Shown here: in pieces, positions 17,372 through 26,378 of the stretch
Layout of the letters: every line of letters starts with the position of its first letter
How positions within the stretch are numbered: the stretch's first letter is position 1
Assembly: GCA_021769135.1 (NCBI GenBank)
Contig: JAETTM010000013.1
Location: forward strand, 1-64,000
Source of the DNA: Lachnospiraceae bacterium
GTDB taxonomy: Bacteria > Bacillota > Clostridia > Lachnospirales > Lachnospiraceae
Length of the DNA: 64,000 nt
Reading direction: 5' to 3'
Position numbers and translations under genes: made by a program
The notes under the pieces: generated by a model
The model's database searches: none
Told to the model about the DNA's origin: nothing
The model's input: the letters and a program-made list of their open reading frames with translations, nothing else

Positions 17372-19015
17372 TTAATTATAGAAGCTGCTGTACCATGCCT
17401 GCAGTTCCTCGCGGACATCTTCCCCGCCAGCTGCCGCCCAATCAGACTGAAAAGCAGCCAAATCGTCCAGCGTCTTCGTACCGGCCATAATTTGTAAAAT
17501 ATAATCATTCATGCTGCTGAACAACGCCGTATTATATTTGGAATAATTCTCTGTGGCAGGCTTAAATGCAAAGTCATTATCCACAAAAATTTCCGGCATA
17601 TGCTCGTTGGCATACAATGTAGTAGCCTCAAAGCCTTCCCACTGTGCCTGTGATTTACGGATACGCGCCGGCCATTGGGTTGCAAATTCCTCTTCATTAG
17701 TGGAATCAAGATACCAATAGGAATTACCCCTTTCATCCGAGAAAATAGGGTTAATTGGAACAATACTTCCATCATTTTCATCATAATTGAAGTGGGTTCC
17801 TTCTACGCCGATATTGAGGAACAGCTGATTCTGCTGTTTTAAGTCAATCCAGTTCACCGCATCGGCCGCATTTTCCGAACCACGCAGGATAACTGTAACG
17901 AAGTTAATCGCCTCCGTACGCATATACTTACATGTTCCATCCGGGCCTTTTAACGCATTTACATAATTCAAATCATCATAATCAATATTTAAAGTTTCCA
18001 GCATAGCGGGCACCGTGGTTCCTAAACCATTACGGTTCATCTGGGCAATAATTGCTTTGCCCCCGGCAAATTTTTCGCAAACGGTAGTTGACGTATTCAC
18101 CGCCCAGTCCGGATCCAGCAATCCTTCATTGCTGCATTTTGTAAGGAATTTCACCATATCGGCAAATCCGTCCGCTTCTGTCATATAGTATACCTTGCCG
18201 TTTTCATCCACCATCCAGTCATTATAAATCCCAAATGCGGACGCGATAACTTTAGGGAATATCCATGTTCCGTTGCCTTCCGACGGCGCGCGGTACGGAC
18301 CGGAGAAAATAATGTATTCATCGCCGTAATAATCTTTCAGCGTTACCAGGCAGTCATAAAATTCATCGATTGTAGTGGGCATAGCCTCAATGCCCGCTTC
18401 CTGCATCATATCCCAGCGGCAAGCCATAAAAGAAGCAATCTCCTGGGCATAAGGATATTTGTAAGGGATGCCATAAATATTCCCATCCTCGTCCGAACAG
18501 GCGCGCCAGGATTCTTCCGATACGCCGGCCAGGATATTCGGCCCATAAGCTTCCAGCAAATCATTGAGAGGAATCAAAGCCCCCTGCCCCATCAACGTCT
18601 GGAATTGGTTCGGGGAGCACTGGATAATATCATAATCGGCCCCTCCGGAAACTTCCATTACCAGCTTCTCGTCCGCATTTTCGGCCGGCAATATAAAATA
18701 TTCCATATCATATCCTGTAGATTCTTTGAGAATATCCACCATAATATCAGTGGTAGGATCCCATGCCACATTGTAGCCCAAACGTTTTAGCGTTACATTG
18801 CCCGGCCCTTTCAGCGCAGGAACATCGGCTTTTTCGGTTTCGCCCTCTTCCGGAGCCGTATTTTCCGCTTCTTTTTCCGTTCCCTCCGTTTTTTCCGTTG
18901 CCGGAGAAGAGGCATCCGTATTGTTGCTTTCAGGTTTGCTTCCGCAGGCGTAAATACACATGGCCAGCATTGCCAGCACTAACAAAATAGAACATCTTCG
19001 TTTCATCTTTTTCAT
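17372..19015 (-). CDS. Extracellular sugar-binding lipoprotein of ABC importer
   Basis: A 547-residue family-1 type solute-binding protein of the large LplA-like kind. The signal peptide (MKKMKRRCSILLVLAMLAM) ends in a lipobox with Cys after IYA, so it is anchored to the membrane outer face. A Ser/Thr/Glu-rich linker follows before the two-lobe binding domain. The cognate permeases are the two genes upstream. GAGGG lies three bases before the first ATG (19015) and 12 before a second (19006), so the exact start is uncertain. Its leader carries two copies of a pseudoknot RNA element, suggesting post-transcriptional control separate from the permeases. Confidence 0.9.
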   Translation of the reverse strand: MKKMKRRCSILLVLAMLAMCIYACGSKPESNNTDASSPATEKTEGTEKEAENTAPEEGETEKADVPALKGPGNVTLKRLGYNVAWDPTTDIMVDILKESTGYDMEYFILPAENADEKLVMEVSGGADYDIIQCSPNQFQTLMGQGALIPLNDLLEAYGPNILAGVSEESWRACSDEDGNIYGIPYKYPYAQEIASFMACRWDMMQEAGIEAMPTTIDEFYDCLVTLKDYYGDEYIIFSGPYRAPSEGNGTWIFPKVIASAFGIYNDWMVDENGKVYYMTEADGFADMVKFLTKCSNEGLLDPDWAVNTSTTVCEKFAGGKAIIAQMNRNGLGTTVPAMLETLNIDYDDLNYVNALKGPDGTCKYMRTEAINFVTVILRGSENAADAVNWIDLKQQNQLFLNIGVEGTHFNYDENDGSIVPINPIFSDERGNSYWYLDSTNEEEFATQWPARIRKSQAQWEGFEATTLYANEHMPEIFVDNDFAFKPATENYSKYNTALFSSMNDYILQIMAGTKTLDDLAAFQSDWAAAGGEDVREELQAWYSSFYN

Positions 19016-19029
19016 TTTCCCTCTTTTCT

Positions 19030-19098
19030 GCACAGCTTTTTGTGTTCTAAGCCATTTCGGCTTGTCAAGCTTGCGGGTGCTGTGCGGACGCAAACTTG
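19030..19098 (-). promoter_or_regulatory. H-type pseudoknot RNA element, copy A
   Basis: On the minus-strand transcript CAAGTTTGCG (19089-19098) pairs with CGCAAGCTTG (19066-19075) around a 13-base loop. Loop bases GCACAGC (19079-19085) pair perfectly with GCTGTGC (19030-19036), making a pseudoknot. The second strand is preceded by AAAAA and followed by AGAAAAGAGGG, the ribosome site of the binding-protein gene. An extra small hairpin (AAGCC/GGCTT) sits in the long loop. The geometry matches copies B and C exactly. Confidence 0.75.
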
Positions 19099-19104
19099 CC
19101 TAAT

Positions 19105-19136
19105 TCTTACCTCCTTGTTTTCAGTCTTACCTCCTT
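19105..19136 (-). promoter_or_regulatory. Duplicated ribosome-site-like sequence
   Basis: On the minus strand AAGGAGGTAAGA occurs twice, 20 bases apart (19125-19136, then 19105-19116), with no ATG at proper spacing after either. Perfect anti-16S complements without a gene resemble ribosome-stalling mRNA stabilisers. The first copy overlaps the end of a six-codon ORF that starts just after pseudoknot copy B. Confidence 0.45.
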
Positions 19137-19160
19137 ATCGCGTTCATTTCCTTCTGTTTT

Positions 19161-19211
19161 GCACCGCTTTTTATATGATAAAACCTGCGGATGCGATGCG
19201 GTCACAGGTTT
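19161..19211 (-). promoter_or_regulatory. H-type pseudoknot RNA element, copy B
   Basis: On the minus-strand transcript AAACCTGTG (19203-19211) pairs with CGCAGGTTT (19181-19189) around a 13-base loop. Loop bases GCATCGC (19193-19199) pair with GCGGTGC (19161-19167), with one G-U pair. AAAAA precedes the second strand. It is followed by an AGAAGG site and a tiny ORF (MNAIRR). It is tandem with copy A in the 267-base gap between the second permease and the binding-protein gene. Confidence 0.75.
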
Positions 19212-19282
19212 CCTTTCCAAAAGTGCGCTTTTCATGCACCTTTGCATTCCATAATTTCCCTCCATATCTCTTTTGCCGGGAT

Positions 19283-20215
19283 TTATCCTTTCACCGAACC
19301 GATTGTAATGCCCTGAATCATAAATTTCGATACAAAGGGATACAAGATTATCATTGGAATAAGGGATAACGTAACAGCGGCCGCCACCATCCCTTCCGAT
19401 GTAATGTTAATCATGAAATTGCCGCTGGCCAGATTTTCCACAAAATCCTGGCTATTGCTTATAATGTTATATAAATACACCTGAAGCGTATTCATATTCG
19501 GCGATTTCGTATACATCATCGCGTGAAAATAATTATTCCAGTAATTAATGGCATACAACAGGCTTACGGTAGCAATCACCGGCTTTGACATCGGGCACAC
19601 AATGGATACCAAAATACGCAAATCGCCGGCCCCGTCCACCCGGGCGGATTCTTCTATGCTCTCCGGCAGGCTTTCAAAATAATTTTTGACGATAAACATA
19701 TTGAACTGTACAATGGCAAAGGGCAGAATACACGCCGCATATGTATCTAAAAGCCCCAAGCTGCGCACTACCATATAGGCGGGAATCATCCCCCCAAAAA
19801 ACACCATGCTGATAACATACAGCAGAGTAATCACTTTACGCCCTTTAAATTCCGGCTTTGAAAGGGGGTAAGCCGTAGTAATAGTCGTTATCATGCTGAT
19901 AACTGTTCCGAAGCCGGTGACAATCAGCGAGTTTTTCAAAGCCGTGGGAAACGCTGTCTTTGTCAGCACATAGAATACGGTTTCCAATTGGAAGCCTACC
20001 GGCCAGAAATAAATATTCCCCGCCGTAACATCCGGCCCGTTGCTTATCGCTTTGCTGATTACGTGCAGACAGGGCAGGATTGCAATAAGGCTGAACAGGC
20101 CCATAACCGTATATGCAAATATCGACATACATTTTTCTCCCGTTGACGCGGGCATTCCCCTTCCGGCAAAAACGCTTTTCCTATGATGAGATATATTCTC
20201 TTTTATCTTTTCCAT
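19283..20215 (-). CDS. Carbohydrate ABC permease (LplC/YtcP-like)
   Basis: A 310-residue inner-membrane protein with six hydrophobic segments. The cytoplasmic EAA loop reads EESARVDGAGDLRILVSIVC, where the ATPase docks. It ends with the family's ITIGSVKG tail. Together with the permease encoded upstream it forms the channel of the importer served by the binding lipoprotein downstream. No ATPase gene is nearby, so a shared MsmK-type ATPase elsewhere is expected. ATG at 20215 follows GAGGGGGA; a longer frame upstream overlaps the preceding gene and is rejected. Confidence 0.92.
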   Translation of the reverse strand: MEKIKENISHHRKSVFAGRGMPASTGEKCMSIFAYTVMGLFSLIAILPCLHVISKAISNGPDVTAGNIYFWPVGFQLETVFYVLTKTAFPTALKNSLIVTGFGTVISMITTITTAYPLSKPEFKGRKVITLLYVISMVFFGGMIPAYMVVRSLGLLDTYAACILPFAIVQFNMFIVKNYFESLPESIEESARVDGAGDLRILVSIVCPMSKPVIATVSLLYAINYWNNYFHAMMYTKSPNMNTLQVYLYNIISNSQDFVENLASGNFMINITSEGMVAAAVTLSLIPMIILYPFVSKFMIQGITIGSVKG

Positions 20216-20228
20216 CCGTATCCCCCTC

Positions 20229-21209
20229 TCACCAGATACTCCGGCCCAACAGTTTGCGGCTGACCGCATTTGCACCTACGATAAGGATAAAAGCCACCAC
20301 CGAGTTGAACAGGCCCAATGCTGTCGATAACGGGAAATCCATCTGCCCCATTCCAAGGCGGTAAACATAAGTCTGTATAATATCCGCAACGTCATATACG
20401 CCGGGGTTATAAAATACCAGCACCTGCTCAAAGCCTGTTTCCAGAATATGCCCCACCTTAAGAATCAACATTAATACGATAGTGGGCAGCAGCCCCGGCA
20501 TTGTAATATGCCATATCTGGCGCAGCTTCCCGGCCCCATCCACACGGGCGGCTTCATATAACGTCATATCGATACCTGTAATTGCGGCCAGATAAATTAC
20601 CGTATTATATCCGATTTCCTTCCAGCCTTCGGTAAATACAAGGACACTGCGGAACACCTTCGTATCCGTAAAAAACCCGATGCGCGAGCCTCCCAAGGCG
20701 GTAATCACGGTATTTACCGTGCCGTAAGAACCAAATAGGGAATAGAAAATGCCGAAGATGACTACCCAGGAAAAGAAATATGGCATATAAATTGCCGTCT
20801 GGGCAAATTTCCGGAAAGTCACTTTTCGGATTTCATTTAATAAAATCGCACAGATAATCGGAATCGGGAAAAGCCATACGATTTTCAGGCCGTTGATAAT
20901 TAACGTATTGGAAAGCACTTTCATGAACTGGGAGCTGGAAAACAAGCGGTGAAAATGCTTAAGCCCTACCCAATCGCTTTGCGCTATGGCATCTATAGGA
21001 TTATTCCCCAAAAAAATGTTATAATCTTTAAAAGCAATCAAAATACCATATAGGGGAACAAACTTATAAATAATCATAAAGAACAACCCTGGCACTAGCA
21101 TAAGGTACATCGCCGGATGACGTTTTACATATAGAAAAAAACTACGCACTTTATATTTCCATCCTGTTTTTCCGGAAACCGCTGCGGAGGGTTTTGCTAA
21201 CGCTTTCAT
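20229..21209 (-). CDS. Carbohydrate ABC permease (LplB-like)
   Basis: A 326-residue inner-membrane protein with six hydrophobic segments, first gene of the importer set. PGLFFMIIYKFVPLYGILIA is the typical first segment and YEAARVDGAGKLRQIWHITM the EAA loop. The basic N-terminus (KYKVRSFFLYVKRH) faces the cytoplasm. The next permease follows after 13 bases. A 228-base gap with a promoter-like sequence separates it from the histidine kinase upstream, so the transport genes may be the regulated target of that kinase pair. Confidence 0.92.
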   Translation of the reverse strand: MKALAKPSAAVSGKTGWKYKVRSFFLYVKRHPAMYLMLVPGLFFMIIYKFVPLYGILIAFKDYNIFLGNNPIDAIAQSDWVGLKHFHRLFSSSQFMKVLSNTLIINGLKIVWLFPIPIICAILLNEIRKVTFRKFAQTAIYMPYFFSWVVIFGIFYSLFGSYGTVNTVITALGGSRIGFFTDTKVFRSVLVFTEGWKEIGYNTVIYLAAITGIDMTLYEAARVDGAGKLRQIWHITMPGLLPTIVLMLILKVGHILETGFEQVLVFYNPGVYDVADIIQTYVYRLGMGQMDFPLSTALGLFNSVVAFILIVGANAVSRKLLGRSIW

Positions 21210-21262
21210 TTAAACCTCACTCCTTCCTTTTGTTTTCCGGAAAGCAATTCCCGGATTATTTT

Positions 21263-21292
21263 ATAGTATTATTTTATAATGTTGCCTGGCAA
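21263..21292 (-). promoter_or_regulatory. Candidate promoter of the importer-sulfatase genes
   Basis: On the minus strand TTGCCA (complement of 21287-21292) and TACTAT (complement of 21263-21268) are 18 bases apart, about 55 bases before the first permease start. Both boxes deviate from consensus, which fits dependence on the neighbouring AraC-type regulator. Confidence 0.45.
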
Positions 21293-21437
21293 AACGTAAA
21301 TAATCCATATTTTCGTTTTCTTGCCCTATTATGCACATAGCACCGAAATCAACTGTGATTCGCCCAATAATTGGTATAATAGCACATATTTTTTGGTTTG
21401 CATCCCTTTTATGAAAGGCGTTTTCCATAATTTCATC

Positions 21438-23249
21438 TTACATTCCTTCCCGCTCAACAGGCAGCTCTATTTTTACACAGGTTCCTTCCCCTCTGTGGGA
21501 AATAATATCGAATTTCAATTTTCCCCGCCCAAAAATATCCAAACGCTTATGCACATTGGCCACGCCATAGCTTCCGCCGGCGTGCATACTCATCTCGGCA
21601 AGGTGCCGGGCATTTTCTTCCGGCATTCCATTACCGTTATCTTCAATTTCTATACCAAATGTCAGGGGCGTTTTCCATGTACGGATTGTCAAACGTTTAT
21701 CCGCCTTTTCACAATATAAAATGCCGTGGAGCAGCGCATTTTCCACCAGGGGCTGCATGGAAAGCTTGGGAATCAGGCATTCCATGGCGCTTTCATCCAG
21801 TTGGTATTCCACCTCGAAATGGTGGGAAAAGCGTTTCTGCATAATGCCTAAATATGTGTTCGTCAATGTCAGTTCTTCCGATAAAGGCACAATTGTCTCC
21901 CCTACGTTAATACTCATCCTCAAGTATTTGGACAGGGCATTTACCATCCATACGCTGTCATCCGGCTTTTCATCCAGAATCATCCATTTTATGGCATCCA
22001 GCGTATTGTATAGGAAATGAGGCTTTATCTGCTCCTGCAGCGACTCCATCTGGTACTGGGAAATAGCCAGTTTATCCTTATAGCGGGCTTCTACAATATC
22101 CGCCACCGAACGCAGTATCTGTTCCGTATCATATTCCAGGGATGCAAATACGGCCTTGTTACACCGCCCGGAAGAATTTCCCGCCTGCCCGCCTGTGTCC
22201 TCTATTTCCAGCGTATGGATTGCCGTATTAATGCTGTGTACCGTACGGTTCAGGGTCAGGCTGTAGCCTGCGGTAAGAGCGATAATAAACAATGTCAGAC
22301 AGGCCACCACCCACATGGCCACTATGGTGTTGGCCGTTCCGATATCCTGGCTTTGTACCTGATGGCGCGCCATGGACGCAATAATATACCAATCCCGTAT
22401 TTTCAAGTGGCTAAAAGCGATAATGTTTTCTTCATCCAGCAGATAACCCGATTCCCGAGCGCTGATTTGTTCCATCTGCTTCCTGGTAAAAACAGCCTGT
22501 CCTGCATAAATGCCGTCGGCATTCATTAAAATTTCCCCTTCCCGATTCACCAGGCACATCCCATCCCCGCCGGAGGCAAAAATCTCCTGGAACTGGGATA
22601 CCCCCAAATCGACAAACAGCACCCCTGCCCATTTATCATAATCAGCCTGGCTTTTCAACGCCATACCGCAGGAAATCACCGGTACAGGCGGCGCCATGCC
22701 CAGTTTCACAGTATGAGGCTCCATCCAATATGCCCCGCCCCTGTGAGTGAGCACTTCTTCATTATCTAATTTCATCAAAGGCTGCAAAGAATACTGCTCT
22801 GTCTGCTGACCGGTATATATTTTTTCATCCGGCACATATAGCCGCAGGCTTGTAATCATATTTTTATCTAAATTTTCCGTCAAAGTGCGGCAGATTCTTG
22901 TATATTCCTGAAGCTGCTCCTCCGTATCCGCATCCGAATTCAAATAAGGATACAAGGTTCCCATTAATGTGGAAGCGTCTTCCGCCGTTTGCTGAAAACG
23001 ATAATCAATATTGCTGCGGGTCTGTTCTACCGATATCTGCATTTTCTGGCAAAGCTCCATTTCCATCGCTTCCATCGTATTGTGGGTATAGGAGAGCACT
23101 GTCAATGTGAGGAAACCAAAAGCGGCCACAAGCAAAAGCATCATTAAAAAACGTACAGCACTGCGCGTATGCTTCAGCTTTACGCGGGTGCTGCCTCCAT
23201 CATCCTTCTGAATAAACTTTTCCATACGCCAAAGCAGCGAATCGTTCAT
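21438..23249 (-). CDS. YesM-type sensor histidine kinase
   Basis: A 603-residue membrane kinase. Helix 1 (about 32-55) and helix 2 (about 285-310) flank a Cache-like extracellular sensor. After a HAMP-like linker comes the His_kinase domain with QEQIKPHFLYNTLDAIKWM (phospho-acceptor His near 400), then the ATPase domain with NALLHGI and DNGNGMPEEN. The partner response regulator is encoded just upstream (57 bases). Such pairs sense extracellular sugars, often through the binding protein. ATG at 23249 follows GGGAGG; a TTG just before it is not needed. Confidence 0.92.
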   Translation of the reverse strand: MNDSLLWRMEKFIQKDDGGSTRVKLKHTRSAVRFLMMLLLVAAFGFLTLTVLSYTHNTMEAMEMELCQKMQISVEQTRSNIDYRFQQTAEDASTLMGTLYPYLNSDADTEEQLQEYTRICRTLTENLDKNMITSLRLYVPDEKIYTGQQTEQYSLQPLMKLDNEEVLTHRGGAYWMEPHTVKLGMAPPVPVISCGMALKSQADYDKWAGVLFVDLGVSQFQEIFASGGDGMCLVNREGEILMNADGIYAGQAVFTRKQMEQISARESGYLLDEENIIAFSHLKIRDWYIIASMARHQVQSQDIGTANTIVAMWVVACLTLFIIALTAGYSLTLNRTVHSINTAIHTLEIEDTGGQAGNSSGRCNKAVFASLEYDTEQILRSVADIVEARYKDKLAISQYQMESLQEQIKPHFLYNTLDAIKWMILDEKPDDSVWMVNALSKYLRMSINVGETIVPLSEELTLTNTYLGIMQKRFSHHFEVEYQLDESAMECLIPKLSMQPLVENALLHGILYCEKADKRLTIRTWKTPLTFGIEIEDNGNGMPEENARHLAEMSMHAGGSYGVANVHKRLDIFGRGKLKFDIISHRGEGTCVKIELPVEREGM

Positions 23250-23308
23250 CAAACTATCCTCCCTTCCATGGAATATTATGACGGTTCATTGTACGGGGAA
23301 ATGAAAAA

Positions 23309-24937
23309 TTAACTTGTCAAGATATTATCGCGGTATTCCCCCGGCGTCTGCCCTGTATATTTTTTAAATATACGCGAAAAATAACTGGGGGAAAAATAGC
23401 CCACCTTATAACATACATCGTACAGCCGGATATTGGTCTGGGACAAAAATTCCTTGGCTTTATTCATTCTTTCCTGTGTAATGTATTCATTAATCGTCTT
23501 TCCTGTGGCCTGTTTGAACAAAACGCAAAGGTATGTGGGCGTAAGGTATACCGCCTCGGCCAAGCTGGCCACGGACAACTGCTCCATATACTGGGCTGCG
23601 ATAATTTCCTGCACACGCTTGATAGCAGTATTGGAACGGGGCGCTTTTATCTTCTGCAAATGCCCGGCCAGCTCTTCATATACGGAAGCCAGCATGGCTT
23701 CCTGCTCCCCTAACCCGCGGCATTGCAGGAAGCTGGCCATCAGCTTTCTGTAAGAAGCATAAGGCCCCATATTCTCCGCCCGCATATTCGCCATCAGCTG
23801 AGTAGGCAAAAATAATAAATATACCATAAAATTCTGCTGTTCCTCTTCTTGAGTCAGCATGCGCACACCTTTCACAACGCGATTCAGCACATTGCGCATT
23901 ACGAATATGTCGCCGTTTAGTATGCTGTCGCAAATCTCCTTTTCTGCCAGCCGCAAAGCTACGGGCCCTGACGGAGCCTGCCCTGGACTGGGTTCCCTGT
24001 CTATAGGCCCCAAATAACCCTGGCTAATCATTTCACAGGCACAAAGATAGGCCGTGTGCACCTCCCGCAGCCCTCCAAACGGCTCGCTGATACCAATCAT
24101 GACTTCCAAATCCATCTCATTGCGCATGCGCTCCTGTAAATATTCCGCAATGTCAAGGCCTCTTTTGTTTTCCTCTGTTCCTATATCCAAAAGGGCAATA
24201 TATTCAAAGGAATGGTCCTTAAAAAAACATTTCACCCCCCGCTCCATCAGGGCGCGCCCAAATAGCTCTTCAATAGCTAAGTCAAAATTAATGCATTCCT
24301 TTTCCTGCATATTGCCTACGGCAAGCCATTTCGATTTTGGCTGAAGCCTTAGCACCAGCACCTTATAGAGGCTCCGGCTGACCAAAGGGATATCCAGAAA
24401 TTCTATGCTTTGCCATATCTCTTCTTCGCTTTCGTCGCTTTCCTGCAAAAGGGAGCACAAACGCTGGCGGCGCAGCAAGGGCATGCTTTGATCCAGCCGG
24501 CGGCGCATGCTGTCCATTGCAGCCGATTCCCACTGCTGCTGCTCCAGCATTCCTACCACTTTAGTAATTACCGTGTCCAGCTCGTCGATATCTATAGATT
24601 TGAGGATGTAATCCACTGCCTTCATTTTTAGCGCATCCTTCAGATAATCAACATCCGCATAACCGCTGATGAATACAATTTTTACATCCGGGCTGAAGGC
24701 CAGGACATTTTTGGCCAAGGTAATGCCGTCCATACGGGCCATGCGGACATCCGTAACGATAATGTCCACCCTGTTTTCCCGTACAAATTCCAAAGCCGAG
24801 GCACCATCGTGAAACACCCCTGCCACTTCAATGCCATGGCCTTTCCAGTCAAAATGGTTAATCAGCCCGCGGCATACCATTTCTTCATCGTCGGCAATAA
24901 TCGCTTTATACACCCTGCGCTGCCCCCTTTCCAACAT
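23309..24937 (-). CDS. AraC-type response regulator (YesN-like)
   Basis: A 542-residue regulator. The receiver (residues 10-125) has ADDEE, DIIVTDVRMARMDG with the phospho-Asp near 61, and FISGYAD. A long middle region of about 300 residues, usual for YesN proteins, leads to a C-terminal pair of AraC helix-turn-helix motifs (VASLAEAVYLTPTYLCVLFK and VGYFSPSYFSRIFKKYTGQT). It likely activates the importer and sulfatase genes downstream. ATG at 24937 follows AAAGGA; a GTG at 24913 after GGGGGCAGCGCAGG is a credible alternative giving the common VYKAIIADDE start. Confidence 0.92.
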   Translation of the reverse strand: MLERGQRRVYKAIIADDEEMVCRGLINHFDWKGHGIEVAGVFHDGASALEFVRENRVDIIVTDVRMARMDGITLAKNVLAFSPDVKIVFISGYADVDYLKDALKMKAVDYILKSIDIDELDTVITKVVGMLEQQQWESAAMDSMRRRLDQSMPLLRRQRLCSLLQESDESEEEIWQSIEFLDIPLVSRSLYKVLVLRLQPKSKWLAVGNMQEKECINFDLAIEELFGRALMERGVKCFFKDHSFEYIALLDIGTEENKRGLDIAEYLQERMRNEMDLEVMIGISEPFGGLREVHTAYLCACEMISQGYLGPIDREPSPGQAPSGPVALRLAEKEICDSILNGDIFVMRNVLNRVVKGVRMLTQEEEQQNFMVYLLFLPTQLMANMRAENMGPYASYRKLMASFLQCRGLGEQEAMLASVYEELAGHLQKIKAPRSNTAIKRVQEIIAAQYMEQLSVASLAEAVYLTPTYLCVLFKQATGKTINEYITQERMNKAKEFLSQTNIRLYDVCYKVGYFSPSYFSRIFKKYTGQTPGEYRDNILTS

Positions 24938-24998
24938 AATATCCTTTCAAAGTCTTCCCGGAAAACCGCACTCAGAAAAGTCGAACTTTTTCCGGAAT

Positions 24999-26303
24999 TT
25001 ACTCGCTAAATAAGTCCACCCCTTTTTTTGTCAATGCATCCTGCAGTTTCTTTACATCCAGGCTGCGGGGAGAGCACCCGTCTTTTGCGCATAATGCCGC
25101 CGCCATACCGGCTGCTTCTCCCATGGCCATGCAAATGGACATCACCCGGTAAGAAGCATGGGCCCGATGCGTACCGGAAATGCAGCGCCCTGCCGTCAGC
25201 AGATTTTCCACTTTAAGAGGCACGAAGCAACGGTACGGCAAATCATAAGGCACTACGTATTGGATTTTATCCTCCGCCTGCCCTGCCCCCGCCGGATTAT
25301 GGATATCTACGATAAACTCCGCCTTATGCACTACCACATCCTCAAACCGTTTGCCGGCGGCCAGTTCTTTTGCCGTAATCACATATTCCCCTATTACACG
25401 CCTCGTTTCGCGGACGCCCAGGGTATCCCCGCTGGCCATGCACCAGCATTTTTCATAGCCGGGCAGATTTTCCCGGAAAAATTTTACCAGGATTTCCATC
25501 TGGCTGCGCAATTCCCGTTCTGCCAAATATAAATCTTGTACTCTGGTTGCATCCACACCATTGCATTGCGTCGTATTTACCTGACGCTGACCGGGGCGCG
25601 CCGTGCGGTGCAGGCGTACCGCTGCCAGATTTTCCGGCAACAGTCCTTGTTCTGCGCAGCGGGCACAGTAGTCTAAAAAACGTTCCCCGTTCAATTCCAC
25701 ATCGTCCACATCGCCGATACATGTCACCGCCCGGCTTTCGTCCACTCCTTCCAAGGTAAACTCCAAGGTTACTGGCTGCATCAGCCCGTCCTCTCGGCCC
25801 TTTTCCACCGGCGCACCGGCAAAATAAGCCACATCCCCGTCTCCCGTGGCATCCACCGTCACTTTGCCTTCCAGAATGCCCAGCCCTTCCTTCGTCATCA
25901 CCAGCAATCCTTTTAGCGATGTGCCTTTTAAAATTCCATCCCCAATCGGAGTCTGCAAAAACACGTGAATATTTTCATGGGCCACAAATTCCGCCAACAC
26001 CCGTTTTGCCCTCTCCATATCGTGGGCTATGCCTATCTCACCAATCATATCATTCTCCGGTACGCCCAGCAAACCCATGATTTCATCCCGCATCGTTCCC
26101 TTTCCTACCATGCCCAGAATTGGCCCGACATATCCAGCTGTCAAATTACCGCCCAGCACACCATACCGTTCTATCAACGCCACACGGGCCCCCATCCGGG
26201 CTGCCGCCACCGCTGCGCAAATCCCGGCCGGCCCGGCACCTGCCACCAATACATCATAGCTTCCAATTACGGGAAATCTTTTTTCATAATTCCATTCTTC
26301 CAT
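24999..26303 (-). CDS. FAD-dependent oxidoreductase (PF12831 type)
   Basis: A 434-residue flavoprotein, paralogous to the products at 10940 and 26379. VAGAGPAGICAAVAAARMGA and YGVLGGNLTAGYVG bind FAD; DATGDGDVAYFAG and LLTAGRCISGTHRAHASYR are conserved landmarks. It lies between the other minus-strand flavoprotein and the response regulator with short gaps (75 and 61 bases), which suggests co-transcription with the sugar locus. It may oxidise a sugar or sugar-derived alcohol; that is inference. ATG at 26303 follows GGGG; an ATG at 26315 is also possible. Confidence 0.85.
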   Translation of the reverse strand: MEEWNYEKRFPVIGSYDVLVAGAGPAGICAAVAAARMGARVALIERYGVLGGNLTAGYVGPILGMVGKGTMRDEIMGLLGVPENDMIGEIGIAHDMERAKRVLAEFVAHENIHVFLQTPIGDGILKGTSLKGLLVMTKEGLGILEGKVTVDATGDGDVAYFAGAPVEKGREDGLMQPVTLEFTLEGVDESRAVTCIGDVDDVELNGERFLDYCARCAEQGLLPENLAAVRLHRTARPGQRQVNTTQCNGVDATRVQDLYLAERELRSQMEILVKFFRENLPGYEKCWCMASGDTLGVRETRRVIGEYVITAKELAAGKRFEDVVVHKAEFIVDIHNPAGAGQAEDKIQYVVPYDLPYRCFVPLKVENLLTAGRCISGTHRAHASYRVMSICMAMGEAAGMAAALCAKDGCSPRSLDVKKLQDALTKKGVDLFSE

Positions 26304-26378
26304 ATTTAACCCCATTTCTTCACATCTTTTTGTTTTGAAAGAACCGCCTCGCGATTCTTCCTGAAAAATATACTTTTT

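Noticed and set aside
19016-19093. Upstream extension of the sugar-binding protein
   Set aside because: It translates pseudoknot copy A and places residues before the signal peptide.
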